A stretch of DNA of 64,000 bases from Schizochytrium sp. TIO01 (taxonomy: Eukaryota > Sar > Bigyra > Thraustochytrida > Thraustochytriidae): positions 1,007,001 to 1,071,000 of the forward strand of contig SMSO01000033.1 of the NCBI GenBank assembly GCA_004764695.1, given 5' to 3'. Of the stretch, positions 11,201-20,764 are shown in pieces. Below the pieces are notes generated by a model. It was not told the origin of the DNA and did not search any database. It worked only from the letters and a program-made list of their open reading frames with translations. The stretch's first letter is position 1. The number at the start of each line of letters is the position of its first letter. The translations under genes and the position numbers were made by a program.

Positions 11201-14200
11201 TTTATCGACATTAATTCTCGATGGCAGGTATCGAGAGTAGCGACGTGCTTTCGCAGGCTTCTTCGTTGCCTTCCCCCCTGATTCGGACCTTCCTTTAGAA
11301 GATAAGCTCTTGGAACGATACTGGGACTGGTCTCGAGCAGAAGCAATTTTACCCTCACGACCATCGTGAGTTTTCACTTCCTCCTCCCCAGGAACAGTAC
11401 TAGATTTGCTCGCCTCTACACTTTCGTCATCTTCGTCATTGCGATCATCATTGCTGCTTGCCGCCATTTCTTCATCTCCGTGATGGACTTGCAGGCCAAA
11501 AGCATTGATGCCATCTTCCTCCTCCTGGCCTTCATCAAAACCATCGAGAGAGTCGCCTCCCTCTTCCTCGCTTATCTCTTCATCATCACTGAATTCCTCA
11601 CGGCTCGACGACCACACGGTTTCAGGCCCAGCCCACGCGAGTGCATCGGTCAGAAGCCGTGAAGAATCCTGATCTTCAAGTTCGTGCTTAATAAGCAGAA
11701 TTTCCCGGCGTGCAACTTCAGGAAGGCCATCTTCACCATCATGTTCTTCTTCGCAGGTTCGTAGTGCATCGCGGACAAGCGGGCAATCAACATGGCCATC
11801 CCCACCACCTTCGTCTGGACTAGCAAGAATACCATTTCGAATTTGCCGTACAGTATGCGCAGCCAACATTAACTGTTGTGCATCTGGTGTATTAACACCG
11901 ACTTCTAAAGCGCGTGCAATGGCACGGTTCAGCTGTGCTACAGAGACGTGTTGTGTACTTAGCTCTCCTGGGACACCAACGATACCTCCAGTTGAAAGAG
12001 CATGAGAGAGATCGTCAACCACGACACGACGTGTTGATTCTTCACTCGCAAGTGACCTCTCCGCAGTGAAGACTCTCACTAATGCATTCAGGTCCTTGTA
12101 TAGATCCCCAGAGGTTGAGTGCTCTGGCGTATCTTCGCGCCAATGTTTTATAATATCATAAGTAGCTTGCCAGTCGTCAGAAAGTATGGCTCTGCGCATG
12201 TCCAGCAAATATTTCGCCTCGCGCAAATATGCTAGCATTTTGCGAGACGGTCGCTGTGCTGACCCTGCAGCTTCTACAGCACCCTGGAGGGCTGCAACCT
12301 GAAGAGACGACGTGGAAATCGAGCCAACGCGACCTTGTAATGCTCCATCGCTCATTGCTTCCAAAAGCATACGTTGGACCATGCGGTCCTCGTGGCGCCC
12401 ACGAATCTCTTCATATTCTGTGCGAATGTCATCCTTCACAAGGTCAATTGATGAGTCGTGCTCACTTAAGTAAGCCAAGGTTCCAGCAGCTGCCTGTGCG
12501 CGATATTCATCCTCCTGAATACGAAAGAAATTACTCATAGCTGTAAGTTTGGCGCTCACAGAGGCCCATTGATCAGAATTAGAAATACGGAAGGCATCAC
12601 GAAGCTCAGCCAAATGTTCGCATAAATCGCAAAGTTTTATAACTTCGGGGTCATACTCGCCTCCGATTTGCTTTTGTGCGTTTTTGAGGGTTTCCCAGAG
12701 AACGCGGGCGCTCACCACAGATTTTGGGGATGCTTCAATTTTCTTCTCATCTCCTCCTACGATTGTGCCTGTCTTAACAGCCTCTGCAAGGGCTGTGACG
12801 GTGTCATGGTTAACCAACAGGCAGCGCGCATGGTACACCTGATCCTTTGCTGATGACATGCGAGCGATACACGAGTTGTCAAGTGCTTCATTTAGAATGT
12901 AGCGAAGGGCTTCGTAGTCACGCTTGAGAAGTGCTGTTCTCATTTGCAATATAAGATCAGCACCATTGACTAAATCCTGTGCTTCACGGGACTTTGGACC
13001 ACCAAGAGCAGAGTTTACAGCACTCACTGCATCGCGCAGGCCAGTGACATCGATATCAGCGATGCGAAGAGGGTGGCCACCATGGCCATTCTGAACCGCA
13101 TTTTGAATTGTTGTACGTATCCGGAAATCATTGACGTGGTCATGTGCAAGTTCGAGCTCTTTACGTGTGACAGCCGGGATAGCCACTTCGCCTAGCGTAT
13201 CAAATGAAGGAAGTTTAGCTAAAGCTGCAGCTATTATCTCAACTTCATCACCCTCCCGACCTCCATGTTCAAAACCTTCTCTAACGAGCAAAAGTATGGA
13301 GGCCAATGAGGCTAAATCTTTTGAGTAGGAGCTTAAATGTTTGCGAGCCCGGTCTGCAAAGGCAATAGCTTGTGTGAGCGATTTTGTATCCAAATTTGAG
13401 ATATTTACAACTCCAGGAGTTCCTTGCACAGAGCCATGTTCAAGTGCGTGCAGGGTTTGTGAAGTGACGGCACGCTCGCGGCACTCATCAACTAGACGCT
13501 GGAACTCACCACTCGCCTCGTCTGCACAACCAGCAAAGGTATCCGGCGGAGCGCCACCTTGAACGCTGACACCAAGATTCTTTTCTAAAAGTTGAGGCAT
13601 TTTCGACCACCCATCGGTTAAAAGTGACTTGCGTAACTGTGCCACAAGCTTTGCGGTCTTTTCAAGCTTTTTGGCTCGCTCGGTTTTACATACCAGAGTA
13701 TGAACACAGTCAAGTGCAGCATCTAAACGTTCGACGTTGCAGGAACTAGGATCGGTGTCGCCGATTTTCCCATCTACCTGGCCTTGGCTGAGTGCCGCAC
13801 AAAGTTCTCGAACAATTTTAATGTCGTCCACATGGTTCTGAATTAACTTGAGTTCATCGTTTGCGACTGATGCTATTTTAGATGCATGTGCCTTATCCAA
13901 AGCAACTTGAACAGCCCCAAGCCATTGCACAGCGTCTGGAGAACCATCAGGACGCGCTGCACCGTCTGCATCTGCAACACATGCCCGCACGTCACGTAGT
14001 CGTTTTGCTGTTTCGAAGAGCTGTTTAGACTCTGAAGATTTGCACTGCATTTTCTTCACCTTTTCTATAGCGTCATTCAGGACAACAACAGAAAGCTGGT
14101 CAAGATCGAGAGCACCGATGGAGCCTCCGACAGCACCCTGGCGGATTGCTGATGTTAAAGACGCAACAATCTTGCGGTTCTCGATTTCATCGCTGATCAG

Positions 14201-17200
14201 AGTCACCTCTTGTTCGACACTATCGACAAGACTAAACCCGTGTTGCGCCAATATTGTCTCAGGAGAGTATCTTTTGAGAATTGCTTCTGCAGCAGTCCAG
14301 TCAGGCCCCGCGAGAAGTGCTTCACGCAAAGAAACCGCTACCTTGGCACTTTCAAGGAGTTGAGCCGCACTTGTGGTCTTGGATTCATGCTCACTGTACT
14401 TCTCTGTTACTTTGATAAGGTTTCCAAGTTTTACAGAAGCTAGATCAATCGCACCAATGCGACCCTTTGGTTGGCCTTGAAGAAGCGCTTCAGCTAGATC
14501 ATGGCACATGGACTCGTCTTCATACTTATCGCGCATCAATTCTAGCTCTTTCTGTGCTGGCTCAACATCGCGGAGCTTTGTCTCGTCAATACCGACATCA
14601 TGATCCTCAACACGAAGGAAACTTTGACGCACCGCATCATCCACGAGCGGGCCGAGTTGAATGAATCTCTTTTCAGCCAGTGCTGCTCGTGCTGCGCGCA
14701 CAATTTTACTAGCTGCAAAAAGATGCTGAGCTCGACCCGATTCACATCGAAGCTTTTGTGCAAGGGCCAAAGCTTCATCAAGCACATGAAAGGTAATTGT
14801 GTCAACACGAAGGTCTTCGAGGGTGCCCGACGGCCCACCTGACCGGAGAGCATGCTCCAGCGAATGAAGAATACGCCTATTATTCATTTCTTTTGTAGCT
14901 GTCTTCACCTCATCTTCAGCAAGTGGAAGAATGCGCTTAAATCTAGCCTCGTCAAGCGCATGTTCAACCATGTCCCAATCTTCAGATACAAGACCGCGAC
15001 GAATGCGAAGGACAAGGTTTGCGTTTTCCAAAAGTTCCTTGGCTTCTTTCGTATGGCATCCAAGCTCGTTTGCATCATTTACATCTGCCTGTAGAGACTC
15101 AACATCAATGGATGACAGATCAAGCTCTCCAATAGGTCCACTGGGAGCACCAGAGCTCAAAGCTTTCGTAAGCTCTGCAATAATAGTTCGATTATTAAGC
15201 TCATCCTGGATAAGCTCAACTTCAATTTCCGTGGCATCAAAGCTCTCCTTTTGCTCTGCACCCGCGAGCAGGATTGACTCAACCTGGTCCCAGTTATCGT
15301 CAATAATTGCGCTCCGCAAATCGATAAGTTCTTGAATTGCAAAGAAGGCCTCCTGAGCAAGTGTCGATTGGGGCTGTGATCCGGATGCTATCGCGTCTAG
15401 TTTACTTTGAGCATCTTTTAGCGCTGATTCTAAAGGTTTGGTGTCAATTTTATTTACCTTAAGGTGGCCAACCGTTCCACTTACAGCTCCCGACGCCCTA
15501 ACTGCTTTTTGAAGGATATGGATGCACTCCTTTTCAGTCAGATCATGCAATACAAGATTGAGCTCGTCTCGGCACTGATCTGGAGCATCATGTTTTTTCA
15601 CGAGCTTTTGTGCTTCGCGAACGTTCTCTAGTATGCTGAAATCATTAGCATTTTTCAAGAGATCGACCCGAATTGAGCGCATGTATTGTACGAGAATGAG
15701 AAGGGCTGCACTACGTGCAGAGGGTCCGACACCGTTGAGGATCTTTTTTACCCAGTCAATCACTTCATCAAGATCCCGTGTAGACTTTGACGATGAAACC
15801 TTAAGCTTGCCGACCTTTCCAGAGATTGCTGGTTTACATAATGCCTCTGAAGCTTTGGATTCGAGAAGGTGAGCATAATATATCTTCCAAATGAGCTCTT
15901 GCTCCGACTTGACTGCCTCAAGATACATTTTCGCATACATATCGTTCGGGTCAAGTCCCTCATTCAAAGCAATCTGTGCACCATCAGTCTCCAAGAGAGG
16001 CGCCATTGCCTCAAAGTGAAAGTCGCGTGCTGCTTCGCGAAGCCGGGAGTGTTTTTCTGCGCTCCTGATTACGTTCTTGGCAACTGCTGCCGACGAGCCA
16101 AGCATTTTTGCATCTTCGATGTCTTCCCGCAGACGTGTTGAGGAAGCCTGTGACACGTCTGGGTTGGTCGCGTCTCCCGCTACAGCATCATGTTGCACAG
16201 ATGAGCTAATTTCCGCAACGACTGTGTAGCATGCAACTTCAGCCTTGCAAAGGTCAAGCTCTTGGCGAGGAAGATGAAAACGTTCTAGTTCACCATTCTC
16301 TTCTAATTGGTTTGCACGAGCAAGTAAAGTTTCAGAAGATGGCCAATCACATTTTTTCATACTGTCGCGGAGTGCCAGAATGAGTTCTGCATAATCTGCA
16401 AGAGCCTTTCCGCGTGGAGTGAGATCATCCTGCATATTTGCAGCTTTTGTCCACGCTTTGCGAAGAGAATCTGAACTTATCTTCGATCGATCTAGATTTC
16501 CTGGTTCGCCCCGAGGCCCTCCCTTCTCAAGACCAGCTAGAAGGGCTTCACTAACCTTTTCTTCACGCACAACTTGTTCCAATCTATCTTTAGCTTCACG
16601 AAGCTCTTCCTCACAGAACGGAGCTCCGTGCTCGTTTTGCAGAGCTTCTACCCTTTTGATAGCTTCTACTAAGTCGGGCTTGAAAGACGCATGTGTTGCG
16701 CTACGAAGTTCTTTCTTAGCTTGAATAAGATTCCTCACGCCCTGGATGCGACGATCGAAGTTTTTAATAACCGGTGCCAGCTCAGGATATTTTTCTGCTA
16801 TTTGTAGACGCTCACATGCAGACAGAGTATCTTCGATTTCCTCATAACGATCTGCAGCAGCAGCAGGTTGAGCTTGAAGCACGGCTTCAAGGTCTTCTAC
16901 TTGAGCACAAAGTGTGAGCTCCTTCTCGATTTCCGCCATCGTTTCTCGCGCTTCCCGAAGTTCCCTGTGCAAATTAAACGGAGGTTTGACTCTCTCTTCA
17001 GCATCAAACACTGCCTCGGAAATGTCCATAAGCTCACGAGACTGAATAGCTGCGTTAAGAGATTGCTGGATTTCACGGAAGTTGGCTACACGCGCGCGCG
17101 CAAGAAATCCTCTACCAATTCTAGTTAATACTCTTCCAGCAACGGCACGAGCAGCTTCACGTTTGGCTTCCAAGTATAAATGCTCTGGAGCACGGTACAG

Positions 17201-19858
17201 TACCATTGTTCTACCAATGCGGCAGTCTGTTAGGTCTGCCTTCTTGCCATCGCGAGTGCTTTCATCTTGGTGTGCTTGAAGGTCATCGAGTAAAGCCTTG
17301 CATCGATCGATTGAGGATTTGCTCATAAGAGTTCCTTCGGTCTTACTAATGAATTGTTCGCTTGCCAGAACTCGATAACGACGATAAAACATTTCGTGCA
17401 AGCGTCTGAAAGGGAAACCTTGCTTACGGATCTCGATGGCCTCAAAGACACCGGAGTAGCGCAGCTGCTCAAGACACAGGAATGGGTCGAATCTGTCAGG
17501 TGCCTTTTCATTATTCGGTTTGATGCAGCGTACATAATGAGGATTAGTGTCATTGAGAGCCCTCATGAGTTCCTCAAGTTGCTTGCAGAAAAAGCTAGCT
17601 TGGGTCTTATGGCGGCGCTTAGTTGTAGAGACAGTCCCATCGTCCTCAATGGTGTTACTGGTGAAGAGATATTCTCCCATCAGCCGATTAGAGGAGCCCA
17701 GAGCTAGGCTTAGTAAGTTTTCTCGGAGATCATCCTTATTTTTCTCTAGAAAACCCTCTGCGCTATATACTACAAGACCAGCGTAATGCTCCACGGCGAA
17801 CGAAAGCTCACGCTTCGCACGAATTTTGGGTCCAGATTGAAAGCGGGAATGTCCCGTGTTCCCGCCGTGAAATTGAACAATTTTGCTATTGTATGAAGCA
17901 TCTGAGCCTCGAGGAAGAACACACTCTTCATCAAGAAGGACCAAGAGGCCACGTGGTCGATCTTCGAGAAGCGAAAGCACATCAGCATTATCTTTGAATT
18001 GAGGAGTGATAAAGTCAATGCCCTCATCCTCATAGACATGTTGCTCCGTCTTGAAGGTATGTTGATTAAAATGCTGCTGGAGTTTCTCATTTGCAAAATT
18101 AATGCAAAGTTGCTCAAAAGAATTATGTTCAAAAATCTCAAATCCAAAAATATCGAGCGCACCAATCATGCGAACAGAGGTACTGCTGCTGCTGTTGTTG
18201 TTGTTGTTCTTGTTGTTGTTACTGCCTACATTGTTTTTGGACTGTTTCGCTTCCTCTCCGGCAAGCGTAACATTGACCCGTTTTACAAGCCAATCGAATA
18301 ATCGTCCGTAGATTTCTCGTGCGAGAGCTGCGCATGATTCCTCCGCAGCCTGGGCATTGAGAGGGCTTGCTATGACTTGGCCTCCCATTGTACGGATGCG
18401 ATTTTGCACATTATTCAAAAGCTCTTTGCGTGTGAAGCCGAGAAGATCGCAAACTGCTGTGATAGCAGACTCGCTAGTGGGAAGATGAACTTCGCAGGCA
18501 TCATCTGCTGACCCGCCAGTTGGTGTTCTAAACTCAAGATTACCTAGCCACATTACACCCGCCACAACTCGCAGAATGTCCGTTTGTTCATCATCTGAGA
18601 AGCCAAGTTCATCGAGTGCTTCGGTCGTCTCTGCAAATGCCTCTTCATCGTCAACCCCAAGAATATCTGTACAGCCCCCTACATGAAGGTATTTAATTAA
18701 GCTGCATGCTTTGGGCAGGCGTAGAACATCCCTTTGTTTCTCTGAAGCACCCTTGACAAGCTGATAAAAGATGTGAAAGTTTCGCTCGCCTGCGATTTGT
18801 GTGGACACTCGACTTTTCTCTAACAAATAGTTGACAATATGACCACTTGCAATTCGATCGAGCGCATCAAATTGGACAGCTGTCCATTTACCAAAGCGAC
18901 TCGAATTTCCATTACGAAGAGTTTTGGCGTTACCGAATGCCTCCAAAATAGGATTGGTTGCAAGAAGTTTGTTCTCCAGCCCGATGGTTGACCCAGCTAC
19001 ATCGGCAAGGTACTGAAGGCACTTTTTCGTGGCTTCTGTTTTGCCAGCTCCACTCTCACCGCTAATGATGATGCTTTGACTGGTCCTATCGTCGCGGAGA
19101 CCTCTGTATGCGTTGTCTGAAATCTCAAAAAAATGCGGTGGGACATCGTCACCTATGGCTCGTTCACGATAGAGTGCAAACTGCTCTGCTGTGTATAGCT
19201 TGTCGATCCACTTAAATGGGTTTACGCTGATGAGGATGCTACCAACATTTGTGAAATAGTCATCACGTTCTGTTCTCAAGCGCAGGTTATGCAGTACAGT
19301 AGCCTCGTTGATTACTTGCATTTTAACCATATCATCTGTGTCCTTGTTAATTCTATCGATGTTCAGCACTGGTCCCAATACGTCCTTCTCTGGATCTTCC
19401 ACTGTAATTTCGCGACCATCCAACGTCTTAAATTTCCTCCCGTTTTTCTCGTTGCGTTGCGCTACTGCGAAGCAAAATATTTCGTCCCGCACCCATGCCC
19501 ATTCACCTTGGCCCGCAAGAACCTCGGAACCACTTTTGCGACGCGTTTCGCGCAGAGCAAAATCAGTTGGTGTGTCCCAGGTAGTCTTTCGCGTCAAAGA
19601 ATTGAAGTAGTAAGTGGCGCCTTCCTTCGTTGTGTGCTCTGTCCATGCGGCCTCGATCGCATCGGATGACGGACCTTGATCAAGCCCATCTTCGCGCAAT
19701 AATGGAGCGCTCCCACGGCTCAATGTGAGTGATCCACGTCGGATGCGCTCTCGAACTTGCTCTGTGGTCAACGGGCTGGATGGTGATGGTGGTGACGGCG
19801 GACTATCATCGCCAATGCTTCGCCGCCGCGAAGCTGTACGTGGCACTTTTGTTGGCAT
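8249..19858 (-). CDS. Giant unconventional myosin: WW + motor + IQ + tandem modules + MyTH4
   Basis: A single 3869-codon exon. The ATG at 19856-19858 has A at -3 and an in-frame TAG lies upstream with no Met between. Residues 1-65 are Ser/Pro/Arg-rich. A WW domain spans about 70-97 (W72, YYF 83-85, W94). The motor runs about 155-890: P-loop GESGAGKT at 267-274, switch I NGNSSRFGKW at 316-325, switch II DIFGFE at 569-574, and an actin-binding or relay region with NPHYVRCIKPN and a converter RKQGFPFRR. One IQ-like segment (IGRGFLARARV) follows at about 915-927. From about 1100 to 3363 come about 18 tandem modules, then shorter helical repeats to about 3560, MyTH4 (about 3627-3762) and an acidic/Ala tail. 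It should be an actin-based ATPase motor; WW binds proline-rich partners and MyTH4 often binds microtubules. The class is not assigned. The length is close to twice that of ordinary long myosins. Confidence 0.93.
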   Translation of the reverse strand: MPTKVPRTASRRRSIGDDSPPSPPSPSSPLTTEQVRERIRRGSLTLSRGSAPLLREDGLDQGPSSDAIEAAWTEHTTKEGATYYFNSLTRKTTWDTPTDFALRETRRKSGSEVLAGQGEWAWVRDEIFCFAVAQRNEKNGRKFKTLDGREITVEDPEKDVLGPVLNIDRINKDTDDMVKMQVINEATVLHNLRLRTERDDYFTNVGSILISVNPFKWIDKLYTAEQFALYRERAIGDDVPPHFFEISDNAYRGLRDDRTSQSIIISGESGAGKTEATKKCLQYLADVAGSTIGLENKLLATNPILEAFGNAKTLRNGNSSRFGKWTAVQFDALDRIASGHIVNYLLEKSRVSTQIAGERNFHIFYQLVKGASEKQRDVLRLPKACSLIKYLHVGGCTDILGVDDEEAFAETTEALDELGFSDDEQTDILRVVAGVMWLGNLEFRTPTGGSADDACEVHLPTSESAITAVCDLLGFTRKELLNNVQNRIRTMGGQVIASPLNAQAAEESCAALAREIYGRLFDWLVKRVNVTLAGEEAKQSKNNVGSNNNKNNNNNSSSSTSVRMIGALDIFGFEIFEHNSFEQLCINFANEKLQQHFNQHTFKTEQHVYEDEGIDFITPQFKDNADVLSLLEDRPRGLLVLLDEECVLPRGSDASYNSKIVQFHGGNTGHSRFQSGPKIRAKRELSFAVEHYAGLVVYSAEGFLEKNKDDLRENLLSLALGSSNRLMGEYLFTSNTIEDDGTVSTTKRRHKTQASFFCKQLEELMRALNDTNPHYVRCIKPNNEKAPDRFDPFLCLEQLRYSGVFEAIEIRKQGFPFRRLHEMFYRRYRVLASEQFISKTEGTLMSKSSIDRCKALLDDLQAHQDESTRDGKKADLTDCRIGRTMVLYRAPEHLYLEAKREAARAVAGRVLTRIGRGFLARARVANFREIQQSLNAAIQSRELMDISEAVFDAEERVKPPFNLHRELREARETMAEIEKELTLCAQVEDLEAVLQAQPAAAADRYEEIEDTLSACERLQIAEKYPELAPVIKNFDRRIQGVRNLIQAKKELRSATHASFKPDLVEAIKRVEALQNEHGAPFCEEELREAKDRLEQVVREEKVSEALLAGLEKGGPRGEPGNLDRSKISSDSLRKAWTKAANMQDDLTPRGKALADYAELILALRDSMKKCDWPSSETLLARANQLEENGELERFHLPRQELDLCKAEVACYTVVAEISSSVQHDAVAGDATNPDVSQASSTRLREDIEDAKMLGSSAAVAKNVIRSAEKHSRLREAARDFHFEAMAPLLETDGAQIALNEGLDPNDMYAKMYLEAVKSEQELIWKIYYAHLLESKASEALCKPAISGKVGKLKVSSSKSTRDLDEVIDWVKKILNGVGPSARSAALLILVQYMRSIRVDLLKNANDFSILENVREAQKLVKKHDAPDQCRDELNLVLHDLTEKECIHILQKAVRASGAVSGTVGHLKVNKIDTKPLESALKDAQSKLDAIASGSQPQSTLAQEAFFAIQELIDLRSAIIDDNWDQVESILLAGAEQKESFDATEIEVELIQDELNNRTIIAELTKALSSGAPSGPIGELDLSSIDVESLQADVNDANELGCHTKEAKELLENANLVLRIRRGLVSEDWDMVEHALDEARFKRILPLAEDEVKTATKEMNNRRILHSLEHALRSGGPSGTLEDLRVDTITFHVLDEALALAQKLRCESGRAQHLFAASKIVRAARAALAEKRFIQLGPLVDDAVRQSFLRVEDHDVGIDETKLRDVEPAQKELELMRDKYEDESMCHDLAEALLQGQPKGRIGAIDLASVKLGNLIKVTEKYSEHESKTTSAAQLLESAKVAVSLREALLAGPDWTAAEAILKRYSPETILAQHGFSLVDSVEQEVTLISDEIENRKIVASLTSAIRQGAVGGSIGALDLDQLSVVVLNDAIEKVKKMQCKSSESKQLFETAKRLRDVRACVADADGAARPDGSPDAVQWLGAVQVALDKAHASKIASVANDELKLIQNHVDDIKIVRELCAALSQGQVDGKIGDTDPSSCNVERLDAALDCVHTLVCKTERAKKLEKTAKLVAQLRKSLLTDGWSKMPQLLEKNLGVSVQGGAPPDTFAGCADEASGEFQRLVDECRERAVTSQTLHALEHGSVQGTPGVVNISNLDTKSLTQAIAFADRARKHLSSYSKDLASLASILLLVREGFEHGGREGDEVEIIAAALAKLPSFDTLGEVAIPAVTRKELELAHDHVNDFRIRTTIQNAVQNGHGGHPLRIADIDVTGLRDAVSAVNSALGGPKSREAQDLVNGADLILQMRTALLKRDYEALRYILNEALDNSCIARMSSAKDQVYHARCLLVNHDTVTALAEAVKTGTIVGGDEKKIEASPKSVVSARVLWETLKNAQKQIGGEYDPEVIKLCDLCEHLAELRDAFRISNSDQWASVSAKLTAMSNFFRIQEDEYRAQAAAGTLAYLSEHDSSIDLVKDDIRTEYEEIRGRHEDRMVQRMLLEAMSDGALQGRVGSISTSSLQVAALQGAVEAAGSAQRPSRKMLAYLREAKYLLDMRRAILSDDWQATYDIIKHWREDTPEHSTSGDLYKDLNALVRVFTAERSLASEESTRRVVVDDLSHALSTGGIVGVPGELSTQHVSVAQLNRAIARALEVGVNTPDAQQLMLAAHTVRQIRNGILASPDEGGGDGHVDCPLVRDALRTCEEEHDGEDGLPEVARREILLIKHELEDQDSSRLLTDALAWAGPETVWSSSREEFSDDEEISEEEGGDSLDGFDEGQEEEDGINAFGLQVHHGDEEMAASSNDDRNDEDDESVEASKSSTVPGEEEVKTHDGREGKIASARDQSQYRSKSLSSKGRSESGGKATKKPAKARRYSRYLPSRINVDKLSSAIAKTQESKCHTVYSRALYKLAFFVRDLRAACLETAWDHASSCITAIDRIRDRVCSREAPISTQSGESGQWRAALALIQPEVERARDEIETLETVSELRQALSSGQAPGQFGYLRIDRLDVSFLDKALGRASRARCRSEESITLRKTASLLRQLRMAVRNEDYTTASVVLAEAQSYASSLGQSNNGRSEGAVLFHRLPVAGSEIELLHHEVENKLAGRALKAALRSGAVSGRVGAVSITSSNVSSLERAMAKAESLARITDETRALVHSCRVVLRLRQILMDSPAFGALTHYDEISRAPQMWETAIQVLRSAVANVPEGNIPVQEDEGWVSMVSTAPAGLNRRRSQSPLSPGSQGGASVMSSDRDARSFSLLWCHPEARRELALLLDEIQHREAVQSLVRALGSGHAKFLGGFVDVATVKTGALEAAITTAKKVPTRTDELTSLQFSSSVILRCREALLDGSWQDLDNLLRDCAEMRIHEAAADELNLLRRETHLHNVIKSVLVRLQEATKHRDVDALEQALEEAETLRLSASPDLHVLSRVNKARQLLDRLMMVDERLDQCFKRADLQGLDSTLEEARRLKYNPRTASTAMELRDRLHTAFTQAERAVETVDVTAMRALLEQARREHIDLPRTDEMRRLLSMPPAQLERLRLNAAVERGDEDTVVDVTLAIKSRFFEQEATREKHRLELFPALKSPSEFAANTGAVAPGLASGMLAHSSTPIPTSLSRLPSTPATSLAVKVFRALLGYMGDREYSYPASLAQEILQVGLAVTELRDEILLQILKQLTDNPSAKSRQRGWLLMSLVLRTFPPSELFENYLELWLRRKGVELRARAGSSETNNWAHLCLNQMHRIVFRGPADAIPPLDEVHHLLQVNPSEHSRLTSTGMGLVSPNRYNLGNGHHSPKQSLMQDAEVEHNQNYNFTNHAAHYENYGNTNDVDDEYDDDAFESASSAAAAAARQPARRTFVPARLNIPPYEYS
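8570..8980 (-). other. MyTH4 domain of the giant myosin
   Basis: Residues about 3627-3762 carry MyTH4 hallmarks: a start like KVFRALLGYMGD, the core LRDEILLQILKQLTDNP, then RGWLLMSLVLRTFPPS and a closing PPLDEVHHLL. In metazoan, amoebozoan and other MyTH4 myosins this domain is usually followed by FERM. Here only about 100 residues of low-complexity Asn/Asp/Ala sequence follow and no FERM is visible. Confidence 0.85.
9768..16560 (-). repeat. About 18 tandem protein modules in the myosin tail (unassigned family)
   Basis: Successive units share one pattern: a helix ending in Ala-Leu-x-Ser/x-Gly (for example ELTKALSSGAPSG), then G-x-[ILV]-G-x-[LIV] (such as GPIGELDLSS), then a helix starting Val/Leu-x-x-Leu-x-x-Ala-[IL] (LDEALALAQKL), a Cys-x-Ser/Thr pair, and a final helix LRxALxxxxW with an acidic cap. 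Units are spaced about 100-150 residues apart and I count 18 by eye. They are too diverged at DNA level to be a recent expansion. I know no family with this signature and assign no function; an elongated helical lever or cargo-binding rod is inference. Confidence 0.75.
17180..19400 (-). other. Myosin motor domain of the giant myosin
   Basis: This part encodes the ATPase head. All nucleotide-binding motifs are intact (P-loop at 19037-19060, DIFGFE at 18137-18154), so an active motor is expected. A low-complexity Asn/Ser insert (about residues 536-558, around 18180-18250) sits just before the strand leading into switch II, where most myosins have a short loop. Motor limits are estimated by eye. 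Confidence 0.9.
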
Positions 19859-20733
19859 CGTGGATGCACGTATTTTCCTTTGGTGATGTAGATGTAATGT
19901 AATCTAGACGTAGAGTTTTGGTTTGGGTTTAGCTTCAAATATTGTGGTAACACAATTTATAGATTGCAATCCGCAACTACAAGGACTGAAGTTCCAGGTT
20001 ATTCGTATCAAAGCCAAATTTAACTTCAGGATTAAAGAGGGCCGCTTCTTGACAGCGATGACAGGACTCTTCAAATCCTCGAGCACTCTGGAGCGGGAGG
20101 GTGAGCGTAAGTATGCACAATCTTTGGCAAAGGCACCCTCGAATTCAAACCAAGTGGCCCTCGTGCGACGCCAGCGGGTACGGCGAACCCTAGTCGGGAT
20201 TGCCGGGTCTCCCGCGGCCCCTACACCGCCAGAGACCTACCTGCTGCCTTTTCACAAACGCGTGCCCCGCGTGTCTCGCGCAAGCAGCGACTCCGTTCTG
20301 CCAAACTTTTTGCACAGTGATTGCAATTTCATACAATAATGGGGATGCTAGGTACTGTTGTTCTACTGTTATAGTTTAGGTTAAGTACAAGCTCTTTTTG
20401 GGCACATGCACAAAGTGAAGAAGAAGACGGCCACGGAAGGTTAGGTAAACGAACCAAGTTAATCGCAGACAAACTGATCTTCTCTTTATCAAAGTCTTCG
20501 ATTTGCCGCTAAGCGGCGACAAAAGGTCAAATATTGCAAGCAATTGAAGATGCAGGCAAGTAATAGTTCTCTTTGAATGCCATTGGGGGCGTGAAAGTAG
20601 TAGTAGTTTTTTAATGCATTCCTAGAAGTACGGTGGTGTAACATCTGTTATAGTACTGCTAAGAAATACTGTTATAGCTTTATCTACCTCCCTGCCTAGA
20701 GCATATAATGGTAACTACTACTACTACTACTAC

Positions 20734-20764
<31 letters not shown>

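Noticed and set aside
19923-20339. 138-codon plus frame divergent from the myosin
   Set aside because: It starts within the expected myosin leader, has no recognisable domain, and its composition matches the surrounding DNA.
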